NCBI GenBank assembly: GCA_019915015.1
Contig: JAHBBC010000002.1
Span: forward strand, 2,418,001-2,482,000
DNA length: 64,000 nt
Direction: 5' to 3'
Source of the DNA: Auriscalpium vulgare
Lineage: Eukaryota; Basidiomycota; Agaricomycetes; Russulales; Auriscalpiaceae
Shown here: one piece after another, positions 33,154 to 45,630 of the stretch
How positions within the stretch are numbered: position 1 is the first letter of the stretch
Layout of the letters: each line of letters opens with the position of its first letter
Notes under the pieces: generated by a model
What the model was told of the DNA's origin: nothing
Seen by the model: the letters and a program-made list of their open reading frames with translations, nothing else
Databases searched by the model: none
Translations under genes and position numbers: made by a program

Positions 33154-35225
33154 TCTGCCCCTACTCCTCGCCGCCTCTCCGACGACAGCGTCGTTCGACA
33201 ACTCGAGCGCGTCTTCAATCAGTGGTCGGCCGACGCAAGCGCAGCCGAAAAACTCCAATGGGTGCGCAACATGGCCAAGGCGATTGTGAGTACTTGTGCG
33301 ACCCTTCGCCTGACTTCGCGACTGACTTGCTCCTCTTCAGGCTTTCGCCCACTCGTATCCGAACGTCGAGGCGCGACTCGCGCAAATCGTCGTGGACTTC
33401 CGGGCGGTCTACCGGGAGCACGGCACACCGGAGTGGAAGGAGTTGGCGCGGGAAGCGCTGTACGACGCGTCGGAGTTGGCGAATGAGCCCGAGGTACGTG
33501 ATCGCGTTCTTGGTTTATGGCTTGCGACTGACTCCTTCCTCCAGGTAGACGACGACGAGTACTTTCAACAGATGCTCGCCAGCGACGCCGCGCCGGACGC
33601 GTTCGTTGCACCGCTTGCTCCTGCGCAGCCGTCTCCCGCTCCTTCCCCCGCACCTCTCCTTGTCCAGCCTCGCCGCTCGGTCCCTCCACCCTACCAACCG
33701 ACTCCTGCTTGTGCAGTGTCGCTGGCTCCGATCGCGGTCGAGGAGGTCCCGGAGACGGAATCGTCGGAAGACGGTGAGGTGCACAAGTCGGGGAGCGACG
33801 AGATTGTCGAAGTCGCTCCTCACGTCGCGGAGTCCGTCGTCGCTCCTCACGTCGCGGAGTCCGTCGTCGCTCGCCGACGTAAAGGCGAGTCGGATAGGGA
33901 GTTCAGCACCCGGATGCAGTTCGCGAAGGCGCACGCCGACGCGCTCGTCACTCGCATCCAAGTCGGCGAGTTTAACTACAAGGGCAAGGCGGTAAGTCCT
34001 GATCGTTTTTGTTCTCCGACCGCATGCTGACTCTTCCACAGGCTTGCGACTACTGCGCGGAGACCGGCTCGGATGGACGTATCGATTGTCGCTACAAGGC
34101 GACCCTCAAGCCGTCGGGATGGACCGTGGAGTGTGAGAAGTGCAGAAAGGCGAAGAAGGGGTGTCGGTGGAGTGAAGCCGAAGCGCGCGGTACGTCCCTT
34201 TTCCTTTCTCCTGGTCGCCGCTGTTGACGTATGCTCGTAGCGATTATGCTTGCGCGGAAGGCGTCCGCGGCGGCCGGACACAAGACAGAGGCGGTTGGAC
34301 CCGTCGCAAGCCACAAGCGGGTCGCGTCAGCGACTCCCGATCGAGAAGATTCCGGCCCCGCTTTCAAGGCTCCGAAGAGGGCGCATGAGACCGCGCACAA
34401 GGAGACACGGGCGTCGGCACAAGGTGAGTACTCCCTGTGACGTCCTCCGATCGTTACTGACTTCGTCGTTGATCCCTTCTTAGGTCCTCCACGTTCCTTT
34501 GTCGGCAAGCCTCCGCCGCCTGTCGCCGCCGCCGTCCCCGCACTAGCCAACATGGACGTCGACGTGACTCAAGAGGCCGGACCGAGTCGAAGGAGCGCGT
34601 CAAGACGTGCCGCCAGAGTCGCAAACGCAACGGACGGTGCCAGGTATGAGCGACCAGCTCTTCTTGGCGAGTCCCGAGGCGACGACTGACGTGACGCGCT
34701 CAGGATCGAAACGCGCAGGCTCGTGGGTGCAAGAGGTCGCGGAGTGGCAAACGCCGCCGGTCGACGTGTTCGAGGCAGAGGAGGAGCCGGTCGCAGGTGA
34801 GTCGTGTCTTGGACTTGTTCGAGGCTATGCTAACCGTTTTCCTAGGTCCGTCGCATCCGGCGACCGCGCGTCCGACCGCCAGCAAGGGCAAGGCGCTCCG
34901 TCAGCATATTCTCCCTCCCGGTCCACGTCCACGCGACTTCATCGTGTTTCCCTCTTTCGCCTCGCTTCAAGACCTCGTCGCTGGGCCTATCGAGACAGTC
35001 TCGGGCGCCAGGACTCCGGGGGGCATCACGCTCATCGTCAAGGAGGTGCGCAAGACGCGCTCGGCGGAACTCGCCCAGCTGTTCTCCCTCCGTGACTCAT
35101 TCATCGACGGCTGGTGGCGCGACGTCCGCTTGATCAACGCGCCCCTCTGGAGGGCGTACGCGGCGGGGCAGGTCCCGAGGATCCTGCGCGAGGAGGACGA
35201 GTGGTACGAGGTGTTCGAGGAGTAG
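33151..35225 (+). CDS. Gypsy-associated plus-strand gene with Cys-rich motif, function unknown
   Basis: I do not recognise the family. Start MSAPTPRRLSDDSVVRQLER. Nine or so exons separated by short GT-AG introns give a helical N-terminus (KLQWVRNMAKAI, AFAHSYPNVEARLAQIVVDF), a Pro/Ala linker with a 27-bp tandem duplication (APHVAESVV twice), MQFAKAHADALVTRI, then a cysteine motif CDYCAETGSDGRIDC...CEKCRKAKKGC that resembles a zinc cluster, and a C-terminal part with FPSFASLQDLV and SLRDSFIDGWWRDVRL. It runs convergently to Gypsy pol, whose stop is 338 bp away. KDZ-A sits at its ATG, so its promoter (TATA near 20955) is now 12 kb away, while the coding sequence looks intact. Base composition matches the Gypsy element; it may be an antisense accessory gene of it or an older neighbour. 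Confidence 0.65.
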
Positions 35226-35562
35226 GCGATAGTCGGAGATGTGAGGCGACGCAGTAGATACCCTGTAATTGTAATGCGACTTGTTTTCTTGCGCCTTGAC
35301 GTGAATACAACTTTTCTTGCCTGCTCCGACTGTGTTGATGACTGCGCGGGGACTTCGACTTGACTCCGATTATGTGATGATAAAAGAATGTGGGCGTCCG
35401 ACTAAGTCGAACTAATGACTTTTGTTTAAGCCTCAGTAATCCTTCATAGGCTAAGGCCCTTTATCTTGAGTGGGCCTGCGCTACAGCGATACGACACGAG
35501 CGACTTGGTGATGGGGATGGAAAAGGAAAGGAATGTCGGAGGGATGATGCGATCGGAACTCT
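35226..35562. other. Convergent intergenic region
   Basis: Lies between the stop of the plus-strand gene and the stop of Gypsy pol. No gene. Confidence 0.45.
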
Positions 35563-37497
35563 CTACACTCGGTCGGGGACTTCGTCTTCGTCGTCGGGTG
35601 CGTCGAGAAGGGGTGGCTCTTCGCCGTCATCGTTGCCATGTTGCGTCGAGGCTTCTAACTCGCGTAGTCGATGAGTGTCTATGTCGACGTCGGACAAGTG
35701 GAAGGGAATCTCCTTGCGAGCGAAGTAGGGGATGACTCGAAATGCGGCGATCGGACGGTCGAGTACAGAGCCGTCCAGCTCCGCGACGATGTATGCTCCT
35801 CCCCGATTGCGGGAGACGACGACTAGGGGTCCAAGATAGCGCGGGCGCATCTTCCGATTGAGTGACTTCTCGATCGCAGTGTGTCGGATGAGTACAAGAG
35901 CGCCTCGCTTGAAGTCGAAGTTCTTGATGACGTGCAAATGTTCTTTCTCGAACTTCCTAGCGTTCGCAAGTCGCTCAGCGTATACGTCCGATCGGAGAGC
36001 GGAGACTTGATCATGTCGTTTCTGCAGTGCGATTGCCCGTCGCGCGATGAGGTCTGTGGTCGAGAGAAGAGATTCGGGAGGGGGCTGGAGGTACGTCGCT
36101 TCAGAGATGTCGAGGGGAATGATCGGGTGACATCCGGTGACAGCGAAGTATGGGGAGCAGCCCATGCGCTTCCGAACCGTGATACGTTCTGACCAGAACA
36201 CCGAGAAAGCGCAGCGCGCCCACTGGGTCTGGTCACCATTCGCGGCCTTGTAGAGTGCTTGCCGAATGTCATAATGAGCACGTTTGACGATTCCGTTAGC
36301 ACGAGAGTTGTATCCTGAGATGCGAATGTGGCGTATGTGGTATTTCTTCTCAAGATGAACCAGGGCTTTGACAAAAGGACCGCCATTGTCAGTGACGACC
36401 TCCGACAGGGAACCCCAGCGACAGAGGATGCTTTGGAAGATCCAGTCCGCGATCGCGACGGCGTTCTCCTTCTTGAGTAGGGAGAACTCCGGGTAGGTCG
36501 TAAGTGAGCAGCGACCTTGGACGATATAGCGGTATCCTCCTGAGACGGGCATGTGCAGTGTGTCGACGTAGATCTTTGCGAACAAGGGAGCGGGAGTTGC
36601 GACGGTCGGAGGGATGAGGATCTGTCGCTTCTGGCGTTGTTGACAGAGGTGGCATGTGCGAACATACCACATAACGTCCGATTCATAGGACGGCCACCAG
36701 AAACGTTCTCCGACTAGGGATCGAGTCACAAAGACTCCGCGATGTCCGACTTTGTCGTGGCAGTCGACTAGGACTTGGATACGGCACTTGGGGTGGGGGA
36801 TGAGCTTGTGCGCGCCATCTCCTGAGCGTCGATAGAGTCGATTGCCGGTGCTGAAGAATCGGAGGGCGTATCAGACGAAAGTCGCAAATTCTTGGTCGGA
36901 AAGGCGATCTGGTCGCACGGGATCTTCTAACCATTCGCGAACATGGACTAGTCGCTCGTCGGCTTTGATCGCTGCGTCGCTGCGTGGGACTTCGTCGTAC
37001 GATAGCTCGGGCTCCTCCTCCTCACTGAGATCTTGACCGTCCGCGGTCAATGCGAACACAGCGTTGAGTCCTGGGGCGGGGAGGGAGGGAGCTTGGTCGG
37101 GTTTGACTGTGGAGCTATGCGTGGGGACTGCGAACAAAAATCCGTACAAGTTGTCGAGCCAATCATCGTAGTCTTCGTCGGGGGGTTCCTCTGGATCGCC
37201 TGGTTGTCGGACGCGACACGACAGTCCGTCGGGACCATGTGCGATGCCTGGGACGTGTCGAAGGAGGAACTTGAAGACGAGGATGCCGATGATCCAGCGA
37301 TTGATGCTAGCCGTCGGAACCAAATCGGGGTTCTTGAGCATTCCTCCGATCGAGCTGGCATCGACTTCAACGATGAAGTTCCGTAGTCCGATGAGGTACA
37401 TGCGAAGGGCGCGAAGCGATCGGAAGAGTCCATAGATCTCGAGCTTGGGCTGGGAGAAGTGTCGTTCGCGATCGTTGAGCAAGATCGATCCAAAACC
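35563..37497 (-). pseudogene. Gypsy pol, 3' part: RNase H end and integrase
   Basis: Reads on from the KDZ-B junction: FGSILLNDRERHFSQPK, IYGLFRSLRALRMYLIG, FIVEVDASSIGGMLKNPDL (RNase H), then HVPGIAHGPDGLSCR. After an in-frame TGA (36868-36870) the same frame continues with FFSTGNRLYRRSGDG, the integrase zinc site (H...H in CHDKVGHRGV, CHLCQQ), and the catalytic core with IYVDTLHMP (Asp), EVVTDNGGPF (Asp) and RANGIVKRAHYDIRQAL (the usual Glu is replaced by Val-Lys in this copy). The C-terminal part reads DFKRGALVLIRHTAIEK and KMRPRYLGPLVVV. It ends at 35563. No chromodomain seen. The TGA and the missing Glu argue for an inactive copy. Confidence 0.85.
37490..37497. repeat. KDZ-B target duplication, left copy (CCAAAACC)
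   Basis: Matches CCAAAACG at 60341-60348 in seven of eight positions. Keeping one copy and removing 37498-60340 restores Gypsy RNase H in frame (the removed length, 22851 bp, is a multiple of three). Confidence 0.85.
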
Positions 37498-37632
37498 ACC
37501 AGTCCCTGTAGTATATTTACAAAGGTACACACATGTATGTACCCGCCTGTTTACAAAGGTACCCACCTAGAAAAGTGCTCTTTATTAATAGGGACCTGTA
37601 TACGAAAGTGGTTGGAATGAATGGGGGAGAAT
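37498..37632. repeat. KDZ-B left terminal inverted repeat, outer part
   Basis: Inverted match to 60206-60340, with small differences near the tip. The last 32 nt (37601-37632) recur at 43787-43818. Confidence 0.85.
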
Positions 37633-38997
37633 CTGATTCCACATTGGGAATCAGTTCTTTCAAGGAGAAGAATAGCGCGTCGGAGTCCGAAGTAAAGTAC
37701 ACTTTACGGGTTCACCCGAGGCTCACCCGCGTTTTTCCGGAGCATTATTAAATTCTTTCTGAGCACAATACATATTAAAAGACTCAATGTTGCTGGGTCA
37801 GCTCAGAGGCTGAGTGCTATTGAGTGCGACATATATCAACATTTGAATATTGACAGCTCTATTGGCTTCTGGGCAGGTGCAATATAAAATAAATTTGAGC
37901 TCACCGAAATAAAGAAAGATTACTTTTACGATTACTCTTAATCGTTTCTTTCTTCAACCAAGTCAGGCCAAAACGTGAACACATTATAAGTCGCTTTAGG
38001 AAATAGATCCCACGGTCAAGTCGCGTCGTCCCAACTGCCTTTTTCAGTAATTCTTAGCTAAGCAGGTCCTGCCGCACCTTGCAGGATCCTCACACTTCAA
38101 CTATAGCACTAGCATGGTTCTCATGACGAGTACTCTTCATTATGATTCCTCCTAATCATTTATTTCCTTCATCAGTCAGGCAAAATGCATGCATTAGAAA
38201 GATTGCTCTAGGAGATATGTCCCAAAGCTTGGACTAAAGTCAAGTCATGTCATCCCACCTGCCTAATTCTGTAATTCTTAGCTAAGTAGCTACTGCCTGC
38301 CCTGTGATTTACACACCTTTGCACTGCAAAGACACTCGTGTCTGCGAGTATTTTGCATTTTCCAAGCTAATTAGCATTGATATACACATGATACCAATTG
38401 TTCTGAAGTCAGAAGAGAAGGCCTTCTAACTTCCCTTTTTGGTAACATGTTCCCACGGGGTGACAATGGTGAGGTTGGCAATTGGGAGGGCTCTAGTTGC
38501 TAACTACCATGCATTATATATACCAGAAGTGTTGAAAGGATGTTGATCATGTGAATAGCCAATAATATAATTCCTCAACAAGCGTGGGAAAATGACGCAG
38601 TTGAATCAGGCAGACTGGGATTTTTGCCGGTCAATGAGTCATTGCTTACTAATCCCGGGGATAAAGTACCCGGTTACCCGGCAATTGAGCAATTTTTAGC
38701 TAAGTAGCTCCTGCCCAATGCTTTTCAACACCTTCTCACTTCCAAAGACACTCATGTCTGCAAGTATTTTGCGTTTTGCAAGCTAACCAGCAACAATATG
38801 AACATGATTTCAATTGTTCTCGAGTCAGCAAACAATACTGCACAGTTTCCATTTTAGGTAAAACTTTCCCACGGGTAGGCCAAACACGCACCATGACGCA
38901 TCAACCGGCACTTTCGACTGTGTGCATATTTAAACGCGTCATGGTGCACAAACCCGGCTACTGCAATACCCGGGCTGAATATTTATATTAATAAAAA

Positions 38998-39080
38998 GTC
39001 GCACAGAGGGGGAATTGAACCTACAACCTCTTGGCTTTATATATCAACCAATAGTATTCACCACTACACTACAAGGCCAT
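38998..39080 (-). ncRNA. tRNA-like pol III unit in copy 2
   Basis: Reverse complement carries an A-box match (39061-39071), a B-box match (39012-39021) and a T5 terminator (38993-38997), conserved with 17378-17457 despite scattered differences elsewhere. Confidence 0.6.
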
Positions 39081-39234
39081 TTAGCTTTATAGGATATGTG
39101 CAGTAGTTGTTGACCTTCTATCTTCTCCTGCCCTACAAGACAGTTTGCTCTTTGCATCAATTTCTTTCCCCTTCTTTGGTACTTTGGGACAATATATATA
39201 TATATATAAAGCTACAATGATTGTGATTTGCAAA

Positions 39235-41720
39235 ATGGAGGAGAATTCCTGAGAAAAAAAAAGAGTTCAGAGGTCCTCGACCTGTGGCCTGCGGCGCCAC
39301 CAGGTGCCGTGGCTTCGCTCTTGACTCCAACGCTTACACATCACCGCTGCTTCCCACAACATGTGACGTGTTGTCGCTGTCGTGCTGACGTGCCACGCGA
39401 CATCGACAACGTGTATCTCAGCTTCTACTGCGCCTGTGGAGGCGGTTCTGGGCTCAATCGAGATATCCTATCATGACTGATTCACATATACATGCAATTC
39501 TATGGTGCTACTGTGGATAGAAATTACATACATGTGAAAATGAAATATAACTCTTTTGCCATGAAATACAGCATCAGATAAAACTCTTGGGCATCATAGA
39601 AATACATGACATCCAAGCCCTCGATTGAGCCCGGAACCGCCTCCATAGGCGTAGTGGAAGCCAAGACACACATTGTCGACGTCGTGTGGTGCGTCAGCAC
39701 AATGGTGACGACGCTGATACACCTTGCTCCATGCTGCGAGGCAATCATTACAGAATTTTCACACCTTCATCAAGTCGACAGACACACAATTCCGAAGATC
39801 GCAGCATCGCACAGCAGTGCTCCGACCACCCGATTAGTTCTTCCGACCGCTCGCAAGATTGGACTCTTGCAGAGCAGTCACGCGATCGGAATCATACCTT
39901 GGACACCACACTCGCGCCAGCAACACCGTTGCACACAGCACACGCAGTCATCCAACCACTTGCTCATTGTTCCAACTGCCGCCACACGACCTCAAGCACA
40001 GCATCTCCCACAGCTGTCATAACGCACCGGAATTCCATCAGACATTTTGATTCTTGGGATCGTTGTTTCAGCACGTGCGCCACGTCTCTCCGACGTCTCT
40101 GCGACTTCCGAGTACCCCCACAGTTGCGCCATTGTCCTCCAACCATTGTCCAGCTCAGTGCTCAAGTTCGCGCTACATATATTCGATCCCGATCGTTCTG
40201 CGGTCGGACCAGCACTCCGATTATCCCTCCACCGCTCTGACCATTGCACACGCAATACCAGAGCATTCTTCCGACCATTCGACGAGTCGCAAAATCGCAA
40301 CACTTACCTGCAGCCCCCTCACACATCGGAGTGTATTCTACCACTCGCCAGCCACACCTCCATTGTCTCCTTTTCTAGTCGTAATGTCTTGTTCGACTCT
40401 GTAGGATGTCTCTCCCGCACTCCTTGATAGCGCAGATTGTTTTCCATGTGCTTGCACTGTCCTCCTGATAAGCGCTGATCACTTGCTCTACATTGTTCTA
40501 TACAGCCTCTTGACTCTCCTCCATTGTCTGTACCATGTGCAACTTGCACACCATCGTTTGCTTTTGTTCCGACCATTTTCCTTTATTCCGACTTCATTCT
40601 TGATCGGACTTGTACTGCAGCAGTCGAAACATATAAATAGCGGTCGCATCCATACTGCAATACAGATTCGGTTCCCCCCCATGGTTCAGATCTCATTTGG
40701 AGCACAGCATCTCCGTCTCTATTGTATAGTTAGCTCGAGGCAAGCTCTGTCACCTTTGCCTTTGCCTTTGTCTTCGTCGTCGTCTCACGCACTCAGCTCA
40801 TTGTTCTCCTCCCTCTCATCTTATTCCATCATCATTGCATCTGCTGTTGCCCTCGCACTTCATCGCTCCGAGTGTCTTGTGACATCGGAGATCACAATTG
40901 TGTTCCGCTCATCCCGCAGCGATCGCAACATGAATCGGTGTACTTGCACCACTCATCCCCGGGCCTATCTTCCGCCCATCACCCCCGCTCCTCTGACCAT
41001 CCACACGATTCTGCGTCATTGCCTGCATGACTCATTGTTGCTCCTACCGTCTTGGGACATGAGAGATCCCAGCCTCGCTTCCATTTGTCCTGTCGCGGTT
41101 GCACCCTCGATCGCACTTACTCCCACCACTCGATCCGACATTCCGACCTGTGCCTCTACTCATCCGACCGTTCGCACAATCGCAACAGTTCAGCGTTGTT
41201 GCCCGCACCCCTCGTTGTTGTTTCGATCACCTCGCAACGCCGTCGCGCATCACGCATTAGAGCCACACTCTGCACACCTTTGTCGACGGTTGTACGCACC
41301 GCGTCCAGTTTCTCACAGTCACTCGCACCACGTGTCCTCACCTCCGGACCCTCGTCGGCACAGTTCTCCGACCGTTTGTGCACTCTGATCCACCTTTCCG
41401 ACCGCACACACCTCCTGCGCACCACGTCGGAGACACACATCCGATCATCTTCGGGACCCTGAAACCCACTCGCACACACACATCATCACGGTACCCTCCT
41501 CAGCGCTCTAGGTATCTGGTATCACACACATTTACCACCCTACTACCTGTGGGTGCCCATCAACACGTCACATGTTGTGGGAAGCAGCAGCGAGAGTGCG
41601 GCGGCTATATGTAAGTGTCAGAGTCAAGAGCGGAGCCGCGGCACCCGGTGGCGCCACAGCCAACGGGTCGAGGACCTTTGAACTCTTTTTGTTCAGTGAT
41701 TCTCATCCATTTTGCAAATC
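39235..41720. repeat. Internal inverted repeat pair of copy 2
   Basis: 39235-39370 and 41570-41720 are inverted versions of one block (…GGCGCCACCAGGTGCCGTGG / CACCCGGTGGCGCCACAGCC…, ending in the GCAAATCACAA region). Copy 1 holds a single version at 17090-17240. Could mark a separate TIR element or an internal duplication. Confidence 0.55.
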
Positions 41721-42659
41721 ACAATAATGCAAACACAATATATAGAGTTGAGAAAACATAGCCAATACATCTCTACCATCTGTGTCCAGATCATCTTAAT
41801 GGTTACAAGTGCTCACTCTTTGTAGGATATCATATATATAATACATGATAGGGCTAAGCAATAGGTTGATACGCCTTGTTACATGCTGCCAGGCGATCAT
41901 TGGGGAATTTTTGCCCTTTTGTCAAGTCGACAGCCACGTAATAATTTCGGAAATTAAGGTGTTTCACAGCAACAGCAGCGTTCAGACCATTCAAGTAGTC
42001 TTTCCGAATGTTTGCAAGGTAGGAGCCAGAGTTCTCACCATTGCAGTCTTGCAAAACATTTCATGATCAAAAGTGCACCTTGGACAGCACCCTTGAACCA
42101 TCAACCCAGTGGCACGACCTGCACATAGTCGTCCAACCTGCTCTCATCATTCCAATGGCCACCACGCAACCTCAAGCACAACATCTCCCACAGCTGTCAC
42201 AACTCGTCAGAATGCCATCAGACATGTTTACTGTTGAGATTGTCATCAGAATGTGTGCACAATGTCACTCCAGTTACTGTGACATCTGTATTCCTCTGCA
42301 GTCGCACCATTGTCCACCTCAGTTCTTGTACTCGCACTGCATCATTCTGATCCTGATTGTTTTGTATTTTCATTAGCGTCCCGATTATTGCCTCAGGAAT
42401 CTGACCACCATTCCGGAGCATTCTTACCGGAAGAATGATCACAATGTCACAACATTGCAACACTCACCTCCGACCACCTAGTGCATCGGAGCATGCAGGA
42501 CGTTGAGCTACCACCCAATGATAGAGACAATCCCCAAGCCTAAACTGTCAGCAATTTTGCTTGGGTATATTTAATGGCCAAGCCCCTCTCCCCCCTGCCC
42601 CCTAAATGATTAAGAGTAATTGTACTGCCATGCTTGCGCTGGCCATTTCCCACCAAGTT

Positions 42660-43410
42660 CATTTGCGGTCCAGAAGAATAGAAGATCGCAAACTGCCATG
42701 CCTGTGCATCTTGAAGGGGGACTACAAACCTGTGAAGGGTCCATACATTTTCTTGAAGGGTGTCTACAACTTCCTGAAGGTTCGTACATTTTCGACCTAG
42801 GCACCCTACACATCTCTTGAAGCGTATCCTGTTCTGATTCCACATTGGGAATCAGTTCTTTCAAGGAGAAGAATAGCGCGTTGGAGTCCGAAGTAAAGTA
42901 CACTTTACGGGTTCACCCGAGGCTCACCCGCGTTTTTCCGGAGCATTATTAAATTCTTTCTGAGCACAATACATATTAAAAGACTCAATGTTGCTGGGTC
43001 AGCTCAGAGGCTGAGTGCTATTGAGTGCGACATATATCAACATTTGAATATTGACAGCTCTATTGGCTTCTGGGCAGGTGCAATATAAAATAAATTTGAG
43101 CTCACCGAAATAAAGAAAGATTACTTTTCATTTGCGGTCCAGAAGAATAGAAGATCGCAAACTGCCATGCCTGTGCATCTTGAAGGGGGACTACAAACCT
43201 GTGAAGGGTCCATACATTTTCTTGAAGGGTGTCTACAACTTCCTGAAGGTTCGTACATTTTCGACCTAGGCACCCTACACATCTCTTGAAGCGTATCCTG
43301 TTCTGATTCCACATTGGGAATCAGTTCTTTCAAGGAGAAGAATAGCGCGTCGGAGTCCGAAGTAAAGTACACTTTACGGGTTCACCCGAGGCTCACCCGC
43401 GTTTTCCGAA
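42660..43410. repeat. 469-bp tandem unit (one and a half copies here, part at 37633-37925)
   Basis: Unit from CATTTGCGGTCCAGAAG to GATTACTTTT, at 42660-43128 and again from 43129. The segment 37633-37925 is the end of another unit, split off by copy 2. Confidence 0.8.
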
Positions 43411-43786
43411 AAAAATCGATTTTAAATTCATTTACTTTATTCTTTATATATATATATATTATGCATAATATATAATCCTTCTTTATTACCTACATGTTTA
43501 ATTCAAATGCTTTCATTGAGCGCTACTGTAGCAAATAACAAAATGCAAACGTGTAGAACTCATCATATGTAAGTATATATTTATTGTAGCTCCTTTTTCA
43601 TCTCATTAAATAAGCCTCATTAAGTAGCTAAGGAAAGCCTCAAAATCTTGCATTCCCAGGAAATCTCCATATTGTCACAGGTATCAACTGTTACATTTTT
43701 GAATTCATGATATATTCTTCTTAACTTTAGTTCCCATGCTTGCGTGGAATCGCCTGCCGTGCGTAGCAACGGCTCTCTTCAACATG

Positions 43787-44290
43787 TACGAAAGTGGTTG
43801 GAATGAATGGGGGAGAATGTAGGGTCCCCCTAGGGCTCCCCTAGGGTGCTCTAGCGGTGCTAGCAGCGGGTTTGTAGGGGGTACTTTGTAAAGAGCACCT
43901 CTTTATAAAGAGCACCTGCCGAAACACAAACGATTCCCCAGGTCCAAATAAATCTGGATAAATCTGTAAAATGCGCAAAATATTCGTAGCCTGCTCTGAT
44001 TGTACAATTTTCGGGTTCCCAGCAGGGGGTACTTTGTAAAGAGCACCTGCCGAAACACAAACGATTCCCCAGGTTCAAATAATTCTGGATAAATCTGTAA
44101 AATGCGCAGAATATTCGTAGCCTGCTCTCATTGTACAATTTTCGGGTTCCCAGCAGGGGGTACTTTATGAAGAGCACCTGCTACATCACATTGTTCTCAG
44201 GTCAGAATAAATTGGGAAAAATCTCAAAAATGGTCAGAATATTTATACCCCCTGCCAATTCTGTATTTCTGGGTATGTATTATTCTAATC
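43787..44290. repeat. KDZ-B left TIR, inner part with two satellite units
   Basis: Continues the left TIR (GTAGGGTCCCCCTAGGGCTC) and then holds two units of the same satellite that forms the array at 59094-60150, inverted, plus a degenerate older unit (44160-44290). Confidence 0.8.
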
Positions 44291-44551
44291 TCTGATTGGT
44301 ACCTGCCATACAGTGACTGCTCCCAGCCAGCAAGTCCTAACAAACTCATGACAAGTAATATTTATTCCTGGATTTACCTCAGTTTTGAGCTCTTAAGTCA
44401 CTGCAGTAGCAAATGGCCAGCACACAATACTCCAGTGAGATTAGCTACAACATAGTAACTAAGGAGTAGATGCCAAAGTGTAGCCAAACAAGGTAGAGGA
44501 AGGCAATATCAAGATGGGACATATGATTGATATGAAACATACAGCCTACAA
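44291..44551. other. KDZ-B spacer
   Basis: No gene; 3' flank of the accessory gene. Confidence 0.4.
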
Positions 44552-45630
44552 TTACTTGCGACGCTTGCCAGGCCGCCCCTTGGTGCCCGTCGTGTCTGAT
44601 CGCTGACGACGTGCCGTCTTCGACGATGGCACAGAGGTACCTGATGACGAGGCAGTCATCAAGGCCTGTAAGAGAGGGGTAGGCATGGCAAGGAGGGCGT
44701 GTGTGACATCAACAACGGCATCCATCCAGCGGGGTATACCATCCTGAACTTGATGCACAGCAACGCCCCACCATGTCAGCGCCGCGACGACGCTAAGAAG
44801 TCCATTGACGCCGGCAATATTGACCTGCTCCCAGGACATGTCGTCCTTTGGTACATCCAGGACGAATGCTTCGGCGTCGATGACACGCTCCGCAGGTTGC
44901 AAGGAAACCCACCACCGCCACCACGAGGTTTCGAAGGACGAAACCTCCGTCGGGTCAACGGACGCCCTGTGCCACTTCCGCGCGTCCCTGATCCAATTCC
45001 CCACTGCATCTGGGCGATCAGTTCCCCCCAAACGCCTTCCCTGAAATCAGAGAGATGAGACATCATTACAAAATGACAAAGTGCGACCACTCACTTCGAA
45101 GCGACGAGAGATCTCAAACGAGAAGTAAGTGCCTACCAGCGTATGCCACTCCTCCCCAAAGTTATGTGATGCCATACTCTGGTACGCCTCGCGAAAGGTT
45201 TTCGGCCACGAAGACGTGTAAAACGCTCCAGTCGACTTCGGCGTCGAGGCGAGCGTTGTGGCGGGGTTAGCTGCGGCCGTGGGGGTTTCAGCTGTCGCCG
45301 TGATGGTTTTGGTCAATACACTGTTCCCGCTCGCAGTGCTGGCTGCCTTCTCCACGTCGGCGAGCACGGCGGTGAAGACCGAAAACGCCGAGGGAGGGCC
45401 CTGGGCCAGCGCAGTGGTAGATACGGCCGCCGCCGTGCTGGAGCCGGCTGCTGGTGCGGACGACGGTGTGACCGCAGCGGACGCGGCGGCCGTAGTTGAC
45501 GGCGCAGTGGACGATGGCACAGGAGCGGAGGACGCGGGTGCGGTAGAGGAGAGGGTGGTGGACGCAGGCCTGCTAGAGTTCAGCGTGGAGGAAACATGCG
45601 TGATGGAGTCAGGCGCGGTGGAGGCGCGCC

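Larger units (their letters stand above)
37926..42657 (-). mobile_element. Unclassified non-coding element, copy 2 (4732 bp)
   Basis: Reverse complement of 15964-18530 with the same ends (TTACGATTACTC... and ...CCCACCAAG). The uninterrupted site is preserved at 43117-43137 in the next 469-bp unit; it equals the joined flanks of this copy exactly, so again there is no target duplication. It has about 2.2 kb that copy 1 lacks: two diverged versions of a 400-bp block (39700-40040 and 41840-42230), an inverted pair of about 150 bp (39235-39370 with 41570-41720) and between them 1.5 kb of CCGACC-rich sequence. No coding gene recognised. Confidence 0.75.
37633..43786. mobile_element. Insertion in KDZ-B left TIR with 32-bp flanking duplication
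   Basis: The 32 nt at 37601-37632 are repeated at 43787-43818, after which the KDZ-B repeat continues. The inserted DNA without the nested copy 2 (37926-42657) is about 1.4 kb. It consists of two and a half copies of a 469-bp unit plus an AT-rich tail (43410-43786). It has no recognisable protein. A duplication this long would fit target-primed retrotransposition, but the type is unknown. Confidence 0.6.
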
